Under the pieces are notes generated by a model. That model saw nothing but the letters and a program-made list of their open reading frames with translations. It did no database searches and had not been told where the DNA came from. From positions 1 through 6,458 of the forward strand of contig JAFQUW010000042.1 of NCBI GenBank assembly GCA_017408325.1: a stretch of DNA of 6,458 nucleotides. The letters are read 5' to 3'. Made by a program: the position numbers and the translations under genes. This stretch comes from Clostridia bacterium. Lineage in GTDB: Bacteria > Bacillota > Clostridia > Oscillospirales > SIG627. This document shows, piece after piece, positions 1 to 6,421 of the stretch. Numbering within the stretch: position 1 is the first letter of the stretch; every line of letters starts with the position of its first letter.

Positions 1-3
1 CCA

Positions 4-37
4 GAAAAAGACCTTGTCGAAAGACAAGGTCTTTTTC
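4..37. terminator. Intrinsic terminator hairpin with GAAA loop, probably bidirectional
   Basis: A 15-bp perfect stem (4-18 with 23-37) closes a GAAA tetraloop at 19-22. The outer part of the stem is an A run on the left (5-9) and a T run on the right (32-36), so each strand ends the hairpin in a U tract and it can work in both directions. No gene it would serve on the left is present because the window starts here. It insulates the transporter promoter region from whatever lies upstream. Confidence 0.85.
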
Positions 38-38
38 A

Positions 39-209
39 ACGAAATAAATCCCTGCGGGATTTGTGAAATGCACTTCGTGCGTGAAATACGCCTGCGGCGT
101 GTGAAATGCCTGCGGGCGTGAGTGGATTTATTTCATTTCACATTCGGTGGAACACCGAATATTTCACAATGGCCGCAGGTCATTATTTCACATCCGAAGG
201 ATATTTCAT
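39..209. repeat. Array of seven small hairpins spaced by GTGAAAT / ATTTCAC
   Basis: Seven short stem-loops lie back to back. The stems are 46-52/56-62, 70-73/77-80, 88-92/96-100, 108-110/115-117, 142-149/153-160, 168-174/178-184 and 192-195/199-202. The first four are separated by GTGAAAT (63-69, 81-87, 101-107; a variant ACGAAAT at 39-45). The last three are separated by its reverse complement ATTTCAC (135-141, 161-167, 185-191; a variant ATTTCAT at 203-209). Stem sequences differ between units, whereas loops are TGC or TTC when read in unit orientation. An outer match, GAAATAAATCC at 41-51 with GGATTTATTTC at 124-134, could close the first four into a branched structure. It resembles REP/BIME-like or non-autonomous mobile repeats. 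I recall similar hairpin clusters between genes of Clostridia but cannot verify this here. No transposase is present in the window. Confidence 0.8.
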
Positions 210-316
210 TTTTAATACAGTAGGCGGTGTGATTATGGAGTATATCGTTATTCCCGATACGTCTATCCTTGCTGTTACTTGCGGAGCAAAACAAAGATTG
301 TCTTTACAAAAAAGTG

Positions 317-345
317 TTGAAAAAACCGACGGTTTGTGTTATTCT
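317..345 (+). promoter_or_regulatory. Sigma-A type promoter of the transporter gene, extended -10
   Basis: The -35 is TTGAAA at 317-322, followed by a 17-nt spacer and a -10 TATTCT at 340-345. The -10 is preceded by TG at 337-338, giving an extended TGn element. Transcription would start near 352, leaving an untranslated leader of about 48 nt before the ATG at 400. The spacer contains the odd-centred palindrome AAACCG-A-CGGTTT (323-335), which could be an operator. The rest of 210-316 shows no gene; it holds only one weak 5-bp stem (243-247 with 255-259). The promoter call is by consensus only. Confidence 0.65.
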
Positions 346-388
346 TTTCGCGGAAAGCCGAAGAGTTTTCCGCCCGACCAAACCTTAC

Positions 389-392
389 GGAG
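389..392 (+). promoter_or_regulatory. Ribosome binding site fixing the transporter start at 400
   Basis: GGAG lies 7 nt upstream of the ATG at 400. None of the upstream in-frame ATGs (for example 106, inside the hairpin array, or 235) precedes a plausible protein start for this family, and both lie upstream of the predicted transcription start. Confidence 0.75.
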
Positions 393-399
393 ACCACTT

Positions 400-2085
400 A
401 TGCTCTCAGCAGAAAACCTCACACAATTGATCGAAAGCCTCATTTGGCTTCTCGCCGGTGTCGGCGTGTTCATCGTCGGCATGAACTTCATGAGCGACGC
501 GCTGGAAAAGAGCGCAGGCAGCGGCATGAAGCGCCTTCTGGAAAAGATCAGCAACAACCGTTTTTCCGGCGTCGGCGTCGGTGCGGGCGTGACGGCGATC
601 ATCCAGAGCTCGTCGGCGACGACCGTGATGGTCATCGGTCTGGTCAACGCGGGCGTGATGACGCTCACGCAGGCGACGCCGATCATCATGGGCGCGAACG
701 TCGGTACGACCGTCACGGGCCTCTTAGTCGCCCTCAAAAACGACTACTTCAATATGCTCATGTATCTTCTCGCCTTTGCGGGGGTGATGATGGGCTTTGC
801 CAAGAGCGAAAAGGTCAAGCTCGCGGGCCTTCTCTCGAGCGGTCTCGGTCTCATCTTCGTCGGGCTCAACGTGATGAGCAGTGAAGCGGCCTTCGGCAAC
901 CCGCTCGTCGAAGAGCTCTTCACCGGCATCTTCTCGACGATCGACCACCCGCTGCTTCTCATCGTCATCGGCGCCGTCTTCACCGCGCTGATCCAGTCTT
1001 CGTCCGCCGCAACGGGCGTCGTGATCACGATGGTCGGCACGGGCGTGCTTCCCCTCTCGCTTGCCCTCTTCATCGTGCTCGGCGCGAACATCGGCACCTG
1101 CGTCACCGCCCTGCTCGCCTCGGTGGGCGCAAACGCCAACTCCAAGCGCATCGCGCTCATCCACTTCACCTTCAACGTCATCGGCACGGCCGTTTTCACC
1201 GCTCTCATCTGGCTGTTCCGCGATCCGGCGATTGACCTTCTCATCTCCTGCTTCCCCGGGGAAGATCCGATGTCACTGCAGATGCGCGTCTCTCTCTTCC
1301 ACGTCGTCTTCAACGTCACGACGACCCTTCTTCTTTTACCCTTCGTGCGCACCCTGGTCACCTACTCGATGAAGGTCATCCGCGAAAAGAAGGCCGAGGA
1401 AAAAACGCTTTCTCTGCGCTTTGTGGACGATCGCCTGCTCTCCACGCCGCCCGTCGCACTCATGCAGGTCAAAAAAGAGCTCGACTATATGCTCGCCTTA
1501 ACCGAGGAAAACATCTCCCTCTCCTTCGTGGCGCTGGACACGGCGTCGAAGGAATACGGTGAGAAGATCGCCGAAAACGAGGCGGCCATCGACTTTATCA
1601 ACAGTGCGCTGACGAAGTTTTTGATCCGTCTGTCCGCGAACGTGGACGCGCGCGACGAGAAGACCATCGGCGCCTACTGTCACGTGTTAAACGACCTGGA
1701 GCGCATCGGCGACCACGCCGAAAACTTCCACGAGATCGGCGTTGAGATGATCGGAAAATCCATCGCCTTCTCCGAGAAGGCGCACGGCGGCATCTTCGCC
1801 ATGCGCGACACGGTGATGCAGATGTTCGCCATCGCAAAGAACGCCTTTGAACACCGAAACAAAGAGAATCTCCCCGAGCTTTCCCGCCTGGAGGAGACGG
1901 TCAACCGCACGAAGAAGGAGCTCATCGCCGGCCACTTCGCGCGCCTTGCCGAGGGCAACTGCAGCGTCGACGTCAGCCCCTACTACTCGTCGGTGATCAT
2001 CCGCCTCGAGCGCATCGCCGACCACCTCGTCAACGTCGGCTACAGCATCGTCAGCCCCACCGGCTCCCGAAAGGACGAGGGCTGA
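400..2085 (+). CDS. Na+/Pi cotransporter family protein with C-terminal PhoU domain
   Basis: This 561-aa inner-membrane protein is predicted to import phosphate, or a related anion, with sodium. It carries the two inverted QSSS repeats that mark the NptA / SLC34-like family: QSSSATT at 69-75 followed by GANVGTTVTG at 98-107, and QSSSAATG at 199-206 followed by GANIGTCVTAL at 228-238. About eight hydrophobic segments lie between residues 11 and 315. After a charged linker (about 325-345), residues 350-550 form a helical PhoU-like domain with the two signature motifs ERIGDHAEN (434-442) and ERIADHLVN (537-545). The length fits the bacterial transporter-PhoU fusions (roughly 540-600 aa). The start at 400 is chosen because the open frame from 106 would add 98 residues of translated repeat and leader, while the family normally begins just before the first membrane helix and a GGAG sits 7 nt upstream. 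It is monocistronic here and ends 32 nt before a terminator. Codons are strongly C/G-ending. The exact substrate cannot be proved from sequence. Confidence 0.93.
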   Translation: MLSAENLTQLIESLIWLLAGVGVFIVGMNFMSDALEKSAGSGMKRLLEKISNNRFSGVGVGAGVTAIIQSSSATTVMVIGLVNAGVMTLTQATPIIMGANVGTTVTGLLVALKNDYFNMLMYLLAFAGVMMGFAKSEKVKLAGLLSSGLGLIFVGLNVMSSEAAFGNPLVEELFTGIFSTIDHPLLLIVIGAVFTALIQSSSAATGVVITMVGTGVLPLSLALFIVLGANIGTCVTALLASVGANANSKRIALIHFTFNVIGTAVFTALIWLFRDPAIDLLISCFPGEDPMSLQMRVSLFHVVFNVTTTLLLLPFVRTLVTYSMKVIREKKAEEKTLSLRFVDDRLLSTPPVALMQVKKELDYMLALTEENISLSFVALDTASKEYGEKIAENEAAIDFINSALTKFLIRLSANVDARDEKTIGAYCHVLNDLERIGDHAENFHEIGVEMIGKSIAFSEKAHGGIFAMRDTVMQMFAIAKNAFEHRNKENLPELSRLEETVNRTKKELIAGHFARLAEGNCSVDVSPYYSSVIIRLERIADHLVNVGYSIVSPTGSRKDEG

Positions 2086-2117
2086 AGAGCGCAGATCCCT
2101 CGCTTGCCAAAACAATC

Positions 2118-2150
2118 AAAAAGAACGACTCGATGAGTCGTTCTTTTTTT
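2118..2150. terminator. Bidirectional terminator between convergent genes
   Basis: A 14-bp stem (2118-2131 with 2135-2148) closes a three-base GAT loop, with a run of seven T at 2144-2150 on the plus strand and five A at 2118-2122 on the left. It lies 32 nt after the transporter stop and 23 nt from the stop of the convergent lipoprotein gene, so it can end both transcripts. The longer T tract makes it look stronger for the transporter direction. Confidence 0.9.
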
Positions 2151-2173
2151 CGGAAGAGTCCGTTTGTCGCCTT

Positions 2174-3106
2174 TCACGCAGCGTCCTCTTCGGCGCGCGC
2201 AAAGTGCAAAACCGTCGGATAGTCAAACGTCACCCCGTCGGCGCTCTTCACTTTGGCGACGAGCGTTACGCTGTAGCGCAAAGCACCATCCGAGAAAAAG
2301 CCGAGTTTCACCTCTTGGTCGGTCAATGAATCGACGGTACAGCCATCCGAAAGATTCTCCCGCAACAGTGTCTCCGCCTGTTTTTTCAAGACGGAAAGAT
2401 CCTCCCGGGGAACGTCGACGCCATCGAACGCGCCGGCGTTAAAGCAGTAAAGCTCGCGCAGATTGCCGTAGCCGTTTACCAAAACGTTGATCCGCTCCTC
2501 GGTCGTATAATCTCCGAGCATTTTCACAAACCGAAAGACCCACGCCTGCGTCTTTTCGGCATTGCCCGGAAGAAATTTTTCGGTGTTCTCCGTGCGAGTG
2601 CCGCCCTCTGTCTCCTGAGTCAAAAGTGTACGGCAGGAATAAACATGATCCTTTGAAAAGGGGATCTTCTGTTCCTCGATCAGCGCCTTTGCCGCAGAGA
2701 CGAGCGCCTCCTCGGAACGTTTTTTGGACAAAGGGAGAACGACGTCGTCCGGAAGCACGACGGCGTGCAGCCGCTCTTCGTTTGCGACAAAAGCGACAAG
2801 CCCCGAATCGTGTCCTTCAAACGAATATTGGTCGACCGCATAAACGAAGGCGTCCGAACGGAAGCTGTCCTTGTAACGAAGACGAAAGGTGCGCCCAAGC
2901 AGCGTAATCGTTCGGCTTTTCGGCGCCGTTTTGCTCTCGTATTCGTCCGAAAGCAGAGCTTCCTCCGCCCGCGCAGAGAGCGTCGTCACCGTTTTTGAAA
3001 GCGGCTTGTCCTCTCCCCGAAAAACAAATCGATCTTCCCCTCCCCGACAAGCGGTCAAACATAGAATTCCAACCAACAACAGACAAAAACTAAATTTGAT
3101 TTTCAT
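2174..3106 (-). CDS. Secreted lipoprotein of unknown function (arm 1 copy)
   Basis: This gene encodes 310 aa. The N-terminus is a classical lipoprotein signal peptide: MKIK, a hydrophobic stretch over residues 5-16, then the lipobox LTAC with the lipidated cysteine at 20. The mature protein should be anchored to the outer face of the cytoplasmic membrane. The rest is soluble and alpha/beta in character. Helical segments around 131-146 (SEEALVSAAKALIEEQ) and 234-252 alternate with strand-rich parts, and the stretch 204-226 before the second helix is followed by a strand-rich C-terminal part. This faintly recalls PepSY/YcdB-type lipoproteins, but I see no diagnostic motif and give no function. 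Three further cysteines lie at 158, 221 and 256. The frame is open for 32 more codons upstream, but the ATG at 3106 is preferred because it has a GGAGG site and begins the signal peptide. Codon third positions are visibly less GC-rich than in the transporter gene. It is convergent with that gene, so not in its operon. Confidence 0.85.
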   Translation of the reverse strand: MKIKFSFCLLLVGILCLTACRGGEDRFVFRGEDKPLSKTVTTLSARAEEALLSDEYESKTAPKSRTITLLGRTFRLRYKDSFRSDAFVYAVDQYSFEGHDSGLVAFVANEERLHAVVLPDDVVLPLSKKRSEEALVSAAKALIEEQKIPFSKDHVYSCRTLLTQETEGGTRTENTEKFLPGNAEKTQAWVFRFVKMLGDYTTEERINVLVNGYGNLRELYCFNAGAFDGVDVPREDLSVLKKQAETLLRENLSDGCTVDSLTDQEVKLGFFSDGALRYSVTLVAKVKSADGVTFDYPTVLHFARAEEDAA

Positions 3107-3112
3107 AGAAGA

Positions 3113-3118
3113 CCTCCA
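3113..3118 (-). promoter_or_regulatory. Ribosome binding site of the lipoprotein gene (arm 1)
   Basis: On the minus strand TGGAGG lies 6 nt before the ATG at 3106. This decides against the in-frame ATG at 3202, which would put a charged 32-residue stretch in front of the signal peptide. I see no convincing -35/-10 pair between this site and the window centre, so the promoter is unassigned. Confidence 0.85.
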
Positions 3119-3208
3119 AAGAAGAATGATCAAATGACTGTTCCTTGGCTTTTCGATTCCCTCTCGCCTCTGCCTATTAGACGAACGAACAAGAAAAAAC
3201 ACTCACAC

Positions 3209-3250
3209 AAAAAAAGAGAGAAGACCCGATCGGGTCTTCTCTCTTTTTTT
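3209..3250. terminator. Central, fully self-complementary intrinsic terminator
   Basis: This contains seven A (3209-3215), a 12-bp stem (3216-3227 with 3232-3243), the loop GATC (3228-3231) and seven T (3244-3250). Because the loop GATC is its own reverse complement, the whole 42-bp element is a perfect palindrome, and its centre is exactly the centre of the window. It looks like a real bidirectional terminator, similar in plan to those at 4-37 and 2118-2150, which would end a gene lying beyond it. That gene is not visible because the sequence turns back here. Confidence 0.85.
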
Positions 3251-3340
3251 GTGTGAGTGTTTTTTCTTGTTCGTTCGTCTAATAGGCAGAGGCGAGAGGG
3301 AATCGAAAAGCCAAGGAACAGTCATTTGATCATTCTTCTT

Positions 3341-3346
3341 TGGAGG
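3341..3346 (+). promoter_or_regulatory. Ribosome binding site of the lipoprotein gene (arm 2)
   Basis: TGGAGG, 6 nt before the ATG at 3353; mirror of the site at 3113-3118. Confidence 0.85.
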
Positions 3347-3352
3347 TCTTCT

Positions 3353-4285
3353 ATGAAAATCAAATTTAGTTTTTGTCTGTTGTTGGTTGGAATTCTATGT
3401 TTGACCGCTTGTCGGGGAGGGGAAGATCGATTTGTTTTTCGGGGAGAGGACAAGCCGCTTTCAAAAACGGTGACGACGCTCTCTGCGCGGGCGGAGGAAG
3501 CTCTGCTTTCGGACGAATACGAGAGCAAAACGGCGCCGAAAAGCCGAACGATTACGCTGCTTGGGCGCACCTTTCGTCTTCGTTACAAGGACAGCTTCCG
3601 TTCGGACGCCTTCGTTTATGCGGTCGACCAATATTCGTTTGAAGGACACGATTCGGGGCTTGTCGCTTTTGTCGCAAACGAAGAGCGGCTGCACGCCGTC
3701 GTGCTTCCGGACGACGTCGTTCTCCCTTTGTCCAAAAAACGTTCCGAGGAGGCGCTCGTCTCTGCGGCAAAGGCGCTGATCGAGGAACAGAAGATCCCCT
3801 TTTCAAAGGATCATGTTTATTCCTGCCGTACACTTTTGACTCAGGAGACAGAGGGCGGCACTCGCACGGAGAACACCGAAAAATTTCTTCCGGGCAATGC
3901 CGAAAAGACGCAGGCGTGGGTCTTTCGGTTTGTGAAAATGCTCGGAGATTATACGACCGAGGAGCGGATCAACGTTTTGGTAAACGGCTACGGCAATCTG
4001 CGCGAGCTTTACTGCTTTAACGCCGGCGCGTTCGATGGCGTCGACGTTCCCCGGGAGGATCTTTCCGTCTTGAAAAAACAGGCGGAGACACTGTTGCGGG
4101 AGAATCTTTCGGATGGCTGTACCGTCGATTCATTGACCGACCAAGAGGTGAAACTCGGCTTTTTCTCGGATGGTGCTTTGCGCTACAGCGTAACGCTCGT
4201 CGCCAAAGTGAAGAGCGCCGACGGGGTGACGTTTGACTATCCGACGGTTTTGCACTTTGCGCGCGCCGAAGAGGACGCTGCGTGA
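3353..4285 (+). CDS. Secreted lipoprotein of unknown function (arm 2 mirror copy)
   Basis: This encodes the same 310-aa protein as 2174-3106, residue for residue, with the LTAC lipobox at 17-20 and the same GGAGG site. The two copies diverge from the window centre, each start lying about 123 bp from it. The 5' flanks are identical up to the centre, so both share the same upstream sequence by symmetry. The stop is TGA at 4283-4285, 23 nt before a terminator. It is probably the same physical gene seen a second time rather than a paralogue. Confidence 0.85.
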   Translation: MKIKFSFCLLLVGILCLTACRGGEDRFVFRGEDKPLSKTVTTLSARAEEALLSDEYESKTAPKSRTITLLGRTFRLRYKDSFRSDAFVYAVDQYSFEGHDSGLVAFVANEERLHAVVLPDDVVLPLSKKRSEEALVSAAKALIEEQKIPFSKDHVYSCRTLLTQETEGGTRTENTEKFLPGNAEKTQAWVFRFVKMLGDYTTEERINVLVNGYGNLRELYCFNAGAFDGVDVPREDLSVLKKQAETLLRENLSDGCTVDSLTDQEVKLGFFSDGALRYSVTLVAKVKSADGVTFDYPTVLHFARAEEDAA

Positions 4286-4308
4286 AAGGCGACAAACGGA
4301 CTCTTCCG

Positions 4309-4341
4309 AAAAAAAGAACGACTCATCGAGTCGTTCTTTTT
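4309..4341. terminator. Bidirectional terminator between convergent genes (mirror copy)
   Basis: Mirror of 2118-2150. It lies between the lipoprotein stop at 4285 and the transporter stop at 4374; the seven-base run is now A (4309-4315) and the five-base run is T (4337-4341). Confidence 0.9.
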
Positions 4342-4373
4342 GATTGTTTTGGCAAGCGAGGGATCTGCGCTCT

Positions 4374-6059
4374 TCAGCCCTCGTCCTTTCGGGAGCCGGT
4401 GGGGCTGACGATGCTGTAGCCGACGTTGACGAGGTGGTCGGCGATGCGCTCGAGGCGGATGATCACCGACGAGTAGTAGGGGCTGACGTCGACGCTGCAG
4501 TTGCCCTCGGCAAGGCGCGCGAAGTGGCCGGCGATGAGCTCCTTCTTCGTGCGGTTGACCGTCTCCTCCAGGCGGGAAAGCTCGGGGAGATTCTCTTTGT
4601 TTCGGTGTTCAAAGGCGTTCTTTGCGATGGCGAACATCTGCATCACCGTGTCGCGCATGGCGAAGATGCCGCCGTGCGCCTTCTCGGAGAAGGCGATGGA
4701 TTTTCCGATCATCTCAACGCCGATCTCGTGGAAGTTTTCGGCGTGGTCGCCGATGCGCTCCAGGTCGTTTAACACGTGACAGTAGGCGCCGATGGTCTTC
4801 TCGTCGCGCGCGTCCACGTTCGCGGACAGACGGATCAAAAACTTCGTCAGCGCACTGTTGATAAAGTCGATGGCCGCCTCGTTTTCGGCGATCTTCTCAC
4901 CGTATTCCTTCGACGCCGTGTCCAGCGCCACGAAGGAGAGGGAGATGTTTTCCTCGGTTAAGGCGAGCATATAGTCGAGCTCTTTTTTGACCTGCATGAG
5001 TGCGACGGGCGGCGTGGAGAGCAGGCGATCGTCCACAAAGCGCAGAGAAAGCGTTTTTTCCTCGGCCTTCTTTTCGCGGATGACCTTCATCGAGTAGGTG
5101 ACCAGGGTGCGCACGAAGGGTAAAAGAAGAAGGGTCGTCGTGACGTTGAAGACGACGTGGAAGAGAGAGACGCGCATCTGCAGTGACATCGGATCTTCCC
5201 CGGGGAAGCAGGAGATGAGAAGGTCAATCGCCGGATCGCGGAACAGCCAGATGAGAGCGGTGAAAACGGCCGTGCCGATGACGTTGAAGGTGAAGTGGAT
5301 GAGCGCGATGCGCTTGGAGTTGGCGTTTGCGCCCACCGAGGCGAGCAGGGCGGTGACGCAGGTGCCGATGTTCGCGCCGAGCACGATGAAGAGGGCAAGC
5401 GAGAGGGGAAGCACGCCCGTGCCGACCATCGTGATCACGACGCCCGTTGCGGCGGACGAAGACTGGATCAGCGCGGTGAAGACGGCGCCGATGACGATGA
5501 GAAGCAGCGGGTGGTCGATCGTCGAGAAGATGCCGGTGAAGAGCTCTTCGACGAGCGGGTTGCCGAAGGCCGCTTCACTGCTCATCACGTTGAGCCCGAC
5601 GAAGATGAGACCGAGACCGCTCGAGAGAAGGCCCGCGAGCTTGACCTTTTCGCTCTTGGCAAAGCCCATCATCACCCCCGCAAAGGCGAGAAGATACATG
5701 AGCATATTGAAGTAGTCGTTTTTGAGGGCGACTAAGAGGCCCGTGACGGTCGTACCGACGTTCGCGCCCATGATGATCGGCGTCGCCTGCGTGAGCGTCA
5801 TCACGCCCGCGTTGACCAGACCGATGACCATCACGGTCGTCGCCGACGAGCTCTGGATGATCGCCGTCACGCCCGCACCGACGCCGACGCCGGAAAAACG
5901 GTTGTTGCTGATCTTTTCCAGAAGGCGCTTCATGCCGCTGCCTGCGCTCTTTTCCAGCGCGTCGCTCATGAAGTTCATGCCGACGATGAACACGCCGACA
6001 CCGGCGAGAAGCCAAATGAGGCTTTCGATCAATTGTGTGAGGTTTTCTGCTGAGAGCAT
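4374..6059 (-). CDS. Na+/Pi cotransporter family protein with PhoU domain (mirror copy)
   Basis: This encodes the same 561-aa product as 400-2085 with no amino-acid difference: paired QSSSA motifs at 69 and 199, GAN(V/I)GT motifs at 98 and 228, and PhoU motifs at 434 and 537. The start at 6059 is set by the GGAG 7 nt upstream (6067-6070). The open frame continues upstream to 6353 but only through leader and hairpin-array sequence. As with the rest of arm 2, it is best regarded as the arm 1 gene read again. Confidence 0.93.
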   Translation of the reverse strand: MLSAENLTQLIESLIWLLAGVGVFIVGMNFMSDALEKSAGSGMKRLLEKISNNRFSGVGVGAGVTAIIQSSSATTVMVIGLVNAGVMTLTQATPIIMGANVGTTVTGLLVALKNDYFNMLMYLLAFAGVMMGFAKSEKVKLAGLLSSGLGLIFVGLNVMSSEAAFGNPLVEELFTGIFSTIDHPLLLIVIGAVFTALIQSSSAATGVVITMVGTGVLPLSLALFIVLGANIGTCVTALLASVGANANSKRIALIHFTFNVIGTAVFTALIWLFRDPAIDLLISCFPGEDPMSLQMRVSLFHVVFNVTTTLLLLPFVRTLVTYSMKVIREKKAEEKTLSLRFVDDRLLSTPPVALMQVKKELDYMLALTEENISLSFVALDTASKEYGEKIAENEAAIDFINSALTKFLIRLSANVDARDEKTIGAYCHVLNDLERIGDHAENFHEIGVEMIGKSIAFSEKAHGGIFAMRDTVMQMFAIAKNAFEHRNKENLPELSRLEETVNRTKKELIAGHFARLAEGNCSVDVSPYYSSVIIRLERIADHLVNVGYSIVSPTGSRKDEG

Positions 6060-6066
6060 AAGTGGT

Positions 6067-6070
6067 CTCC
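6067..6070 (-). promoter_or_regulatory. Ribosome binding site fixing the transporter start at 6059
   Basis: GGAG on the minus strand, 7 nt before the ATG; mirror of 389-392. Confidence 0.75.
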
Positions 6071-6113
6071 GTAAGGTTTGGTCGGGCGGAAAACTCTTCG
6101 GCTTTCCGCGAAA

Positions 6114-6142
6114 AGAATAACACAAACCGTCGGTTTTTTCAA
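6114..6142 (-). promoter_or_regulatory. Transporter promoter, extended -10 (mirror copy)
   Basis: On the minus strand, TTGAAA at 6137-6142, a 17-nt spacer and TATTCT at 6114-6119, with the TGn extension. The spacer palindrome is at 6124-6136. The 108 bases between it and the hairpin array (6143-6250) show no gene. Confidence 0.65.
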
Positions 6143-6249
6143 CACTTTTTTGTAAAGACAATCTTTGTTTTGCTCCGCAAGTAACAGCAAGGATAGACGT
6201 ATCGGGAATAACGATATACTCCATAATCACACCGCCTACTGTATTAAAA

Positions 6250-6420
6250 ATGAAATATCCTTCGGATGTGAAATAATGACCTGCGGCCATTGTGAAATAT
6301 TCGGTGTTCCACCGAATGTGAAATGAAATAAATCCACTCACGCCCGCAGGCATTTCACACGCCGCAGGCGTATTTCACGCACGAAGTGCATTTCACAAAT
6401 CCCGCAGGGATTTATTTCGT
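6250..6420. repeat. Seven-hairpin array (mirror copy)
   Basis: Reverse complement of 39-209, with ATTTCAC spacers now on the right-hand four units and GTGAAAT on the left-hand three. Its presence at both ends of the window, in inverted orientation, is a consequence of the overall palindrome. It should not be read as terminal inverted repeats of a transposon. Confidence 0.8.
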
Positions 6421-6421
6421 T

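Larger units (their letters stand above)
1..3229 (+). repeat. Arm 1 of a perfect 6458-bp palindrome
   Basis: This half is the exact reverse complement of 3230-6458. Genes, stop codons, ribosome binding sites, terminators and the terminal hairpin all occur at mirrored positions (p and 6459-p), and the two sets of encoded proteins are identical residue for residue. Neutral positions such as intergenic bases and third codon positions match as well, so there has been no divergence between arms. This is seen directly. The interpretation as a fold-back assembly artefact rather than a biological duplication is inference. Confidence 0.98.

Noticed and set aside
39..209. A CRISPR array
   Set aside because: The constant element is only 7 bp, it changes orientation half way, and the intervening sequences are self-complementary hairpins of about 10-19 bp rather than unique spacers of about 30 bp. 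No cas gene is present.
106..399. A 98-residue N-terminal extension of the transporter starting at the ATG at 106
   Set aside because: It is translated hairpin array, promoter and leader. It lies mostly upstream of the predicted transcription start, has no ribosome binding site, and the family begins just before the first membrane helix, matching the ATG at 400.
724..1361. Overlapping long open frames on the opposite strand of the transporter gene (minus strand 724-1164 and 744-1361, and their mirrors)
   Set aside because: Their predicted proteins are low-complexity products of antisense reading of GC-rich codons, without ribosome binding sites or recognisable domains, while the sense frame encodes a well-conserved family.
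3107..3202. A 32-residue upstream extension of the lipoprotein (start at 3202, or 3257 in arm 2)
   Set aside because: It would bury the lipoprotein signal peptide behind a charged, arginine-rich stretch, whereas the ATG at 3106 has a GGAGG site at ideal spacing.
3257..3285. A promoter for the lipoprotein gene using TAATAG at 3280-3285
   Set aside because: The -10 matches the consensus in only three of six positions and no acceptable -35 lies 16-18 nt upstream, so I do not annotate it.
3353..6059. True second copies (paralogues) of the lipoprotein and transporter genes
   Set aside because: They are identical at every synonymous and intergenic position and arranged as an exact mirror, which fits one locus read twice better than a retained gene duplication.
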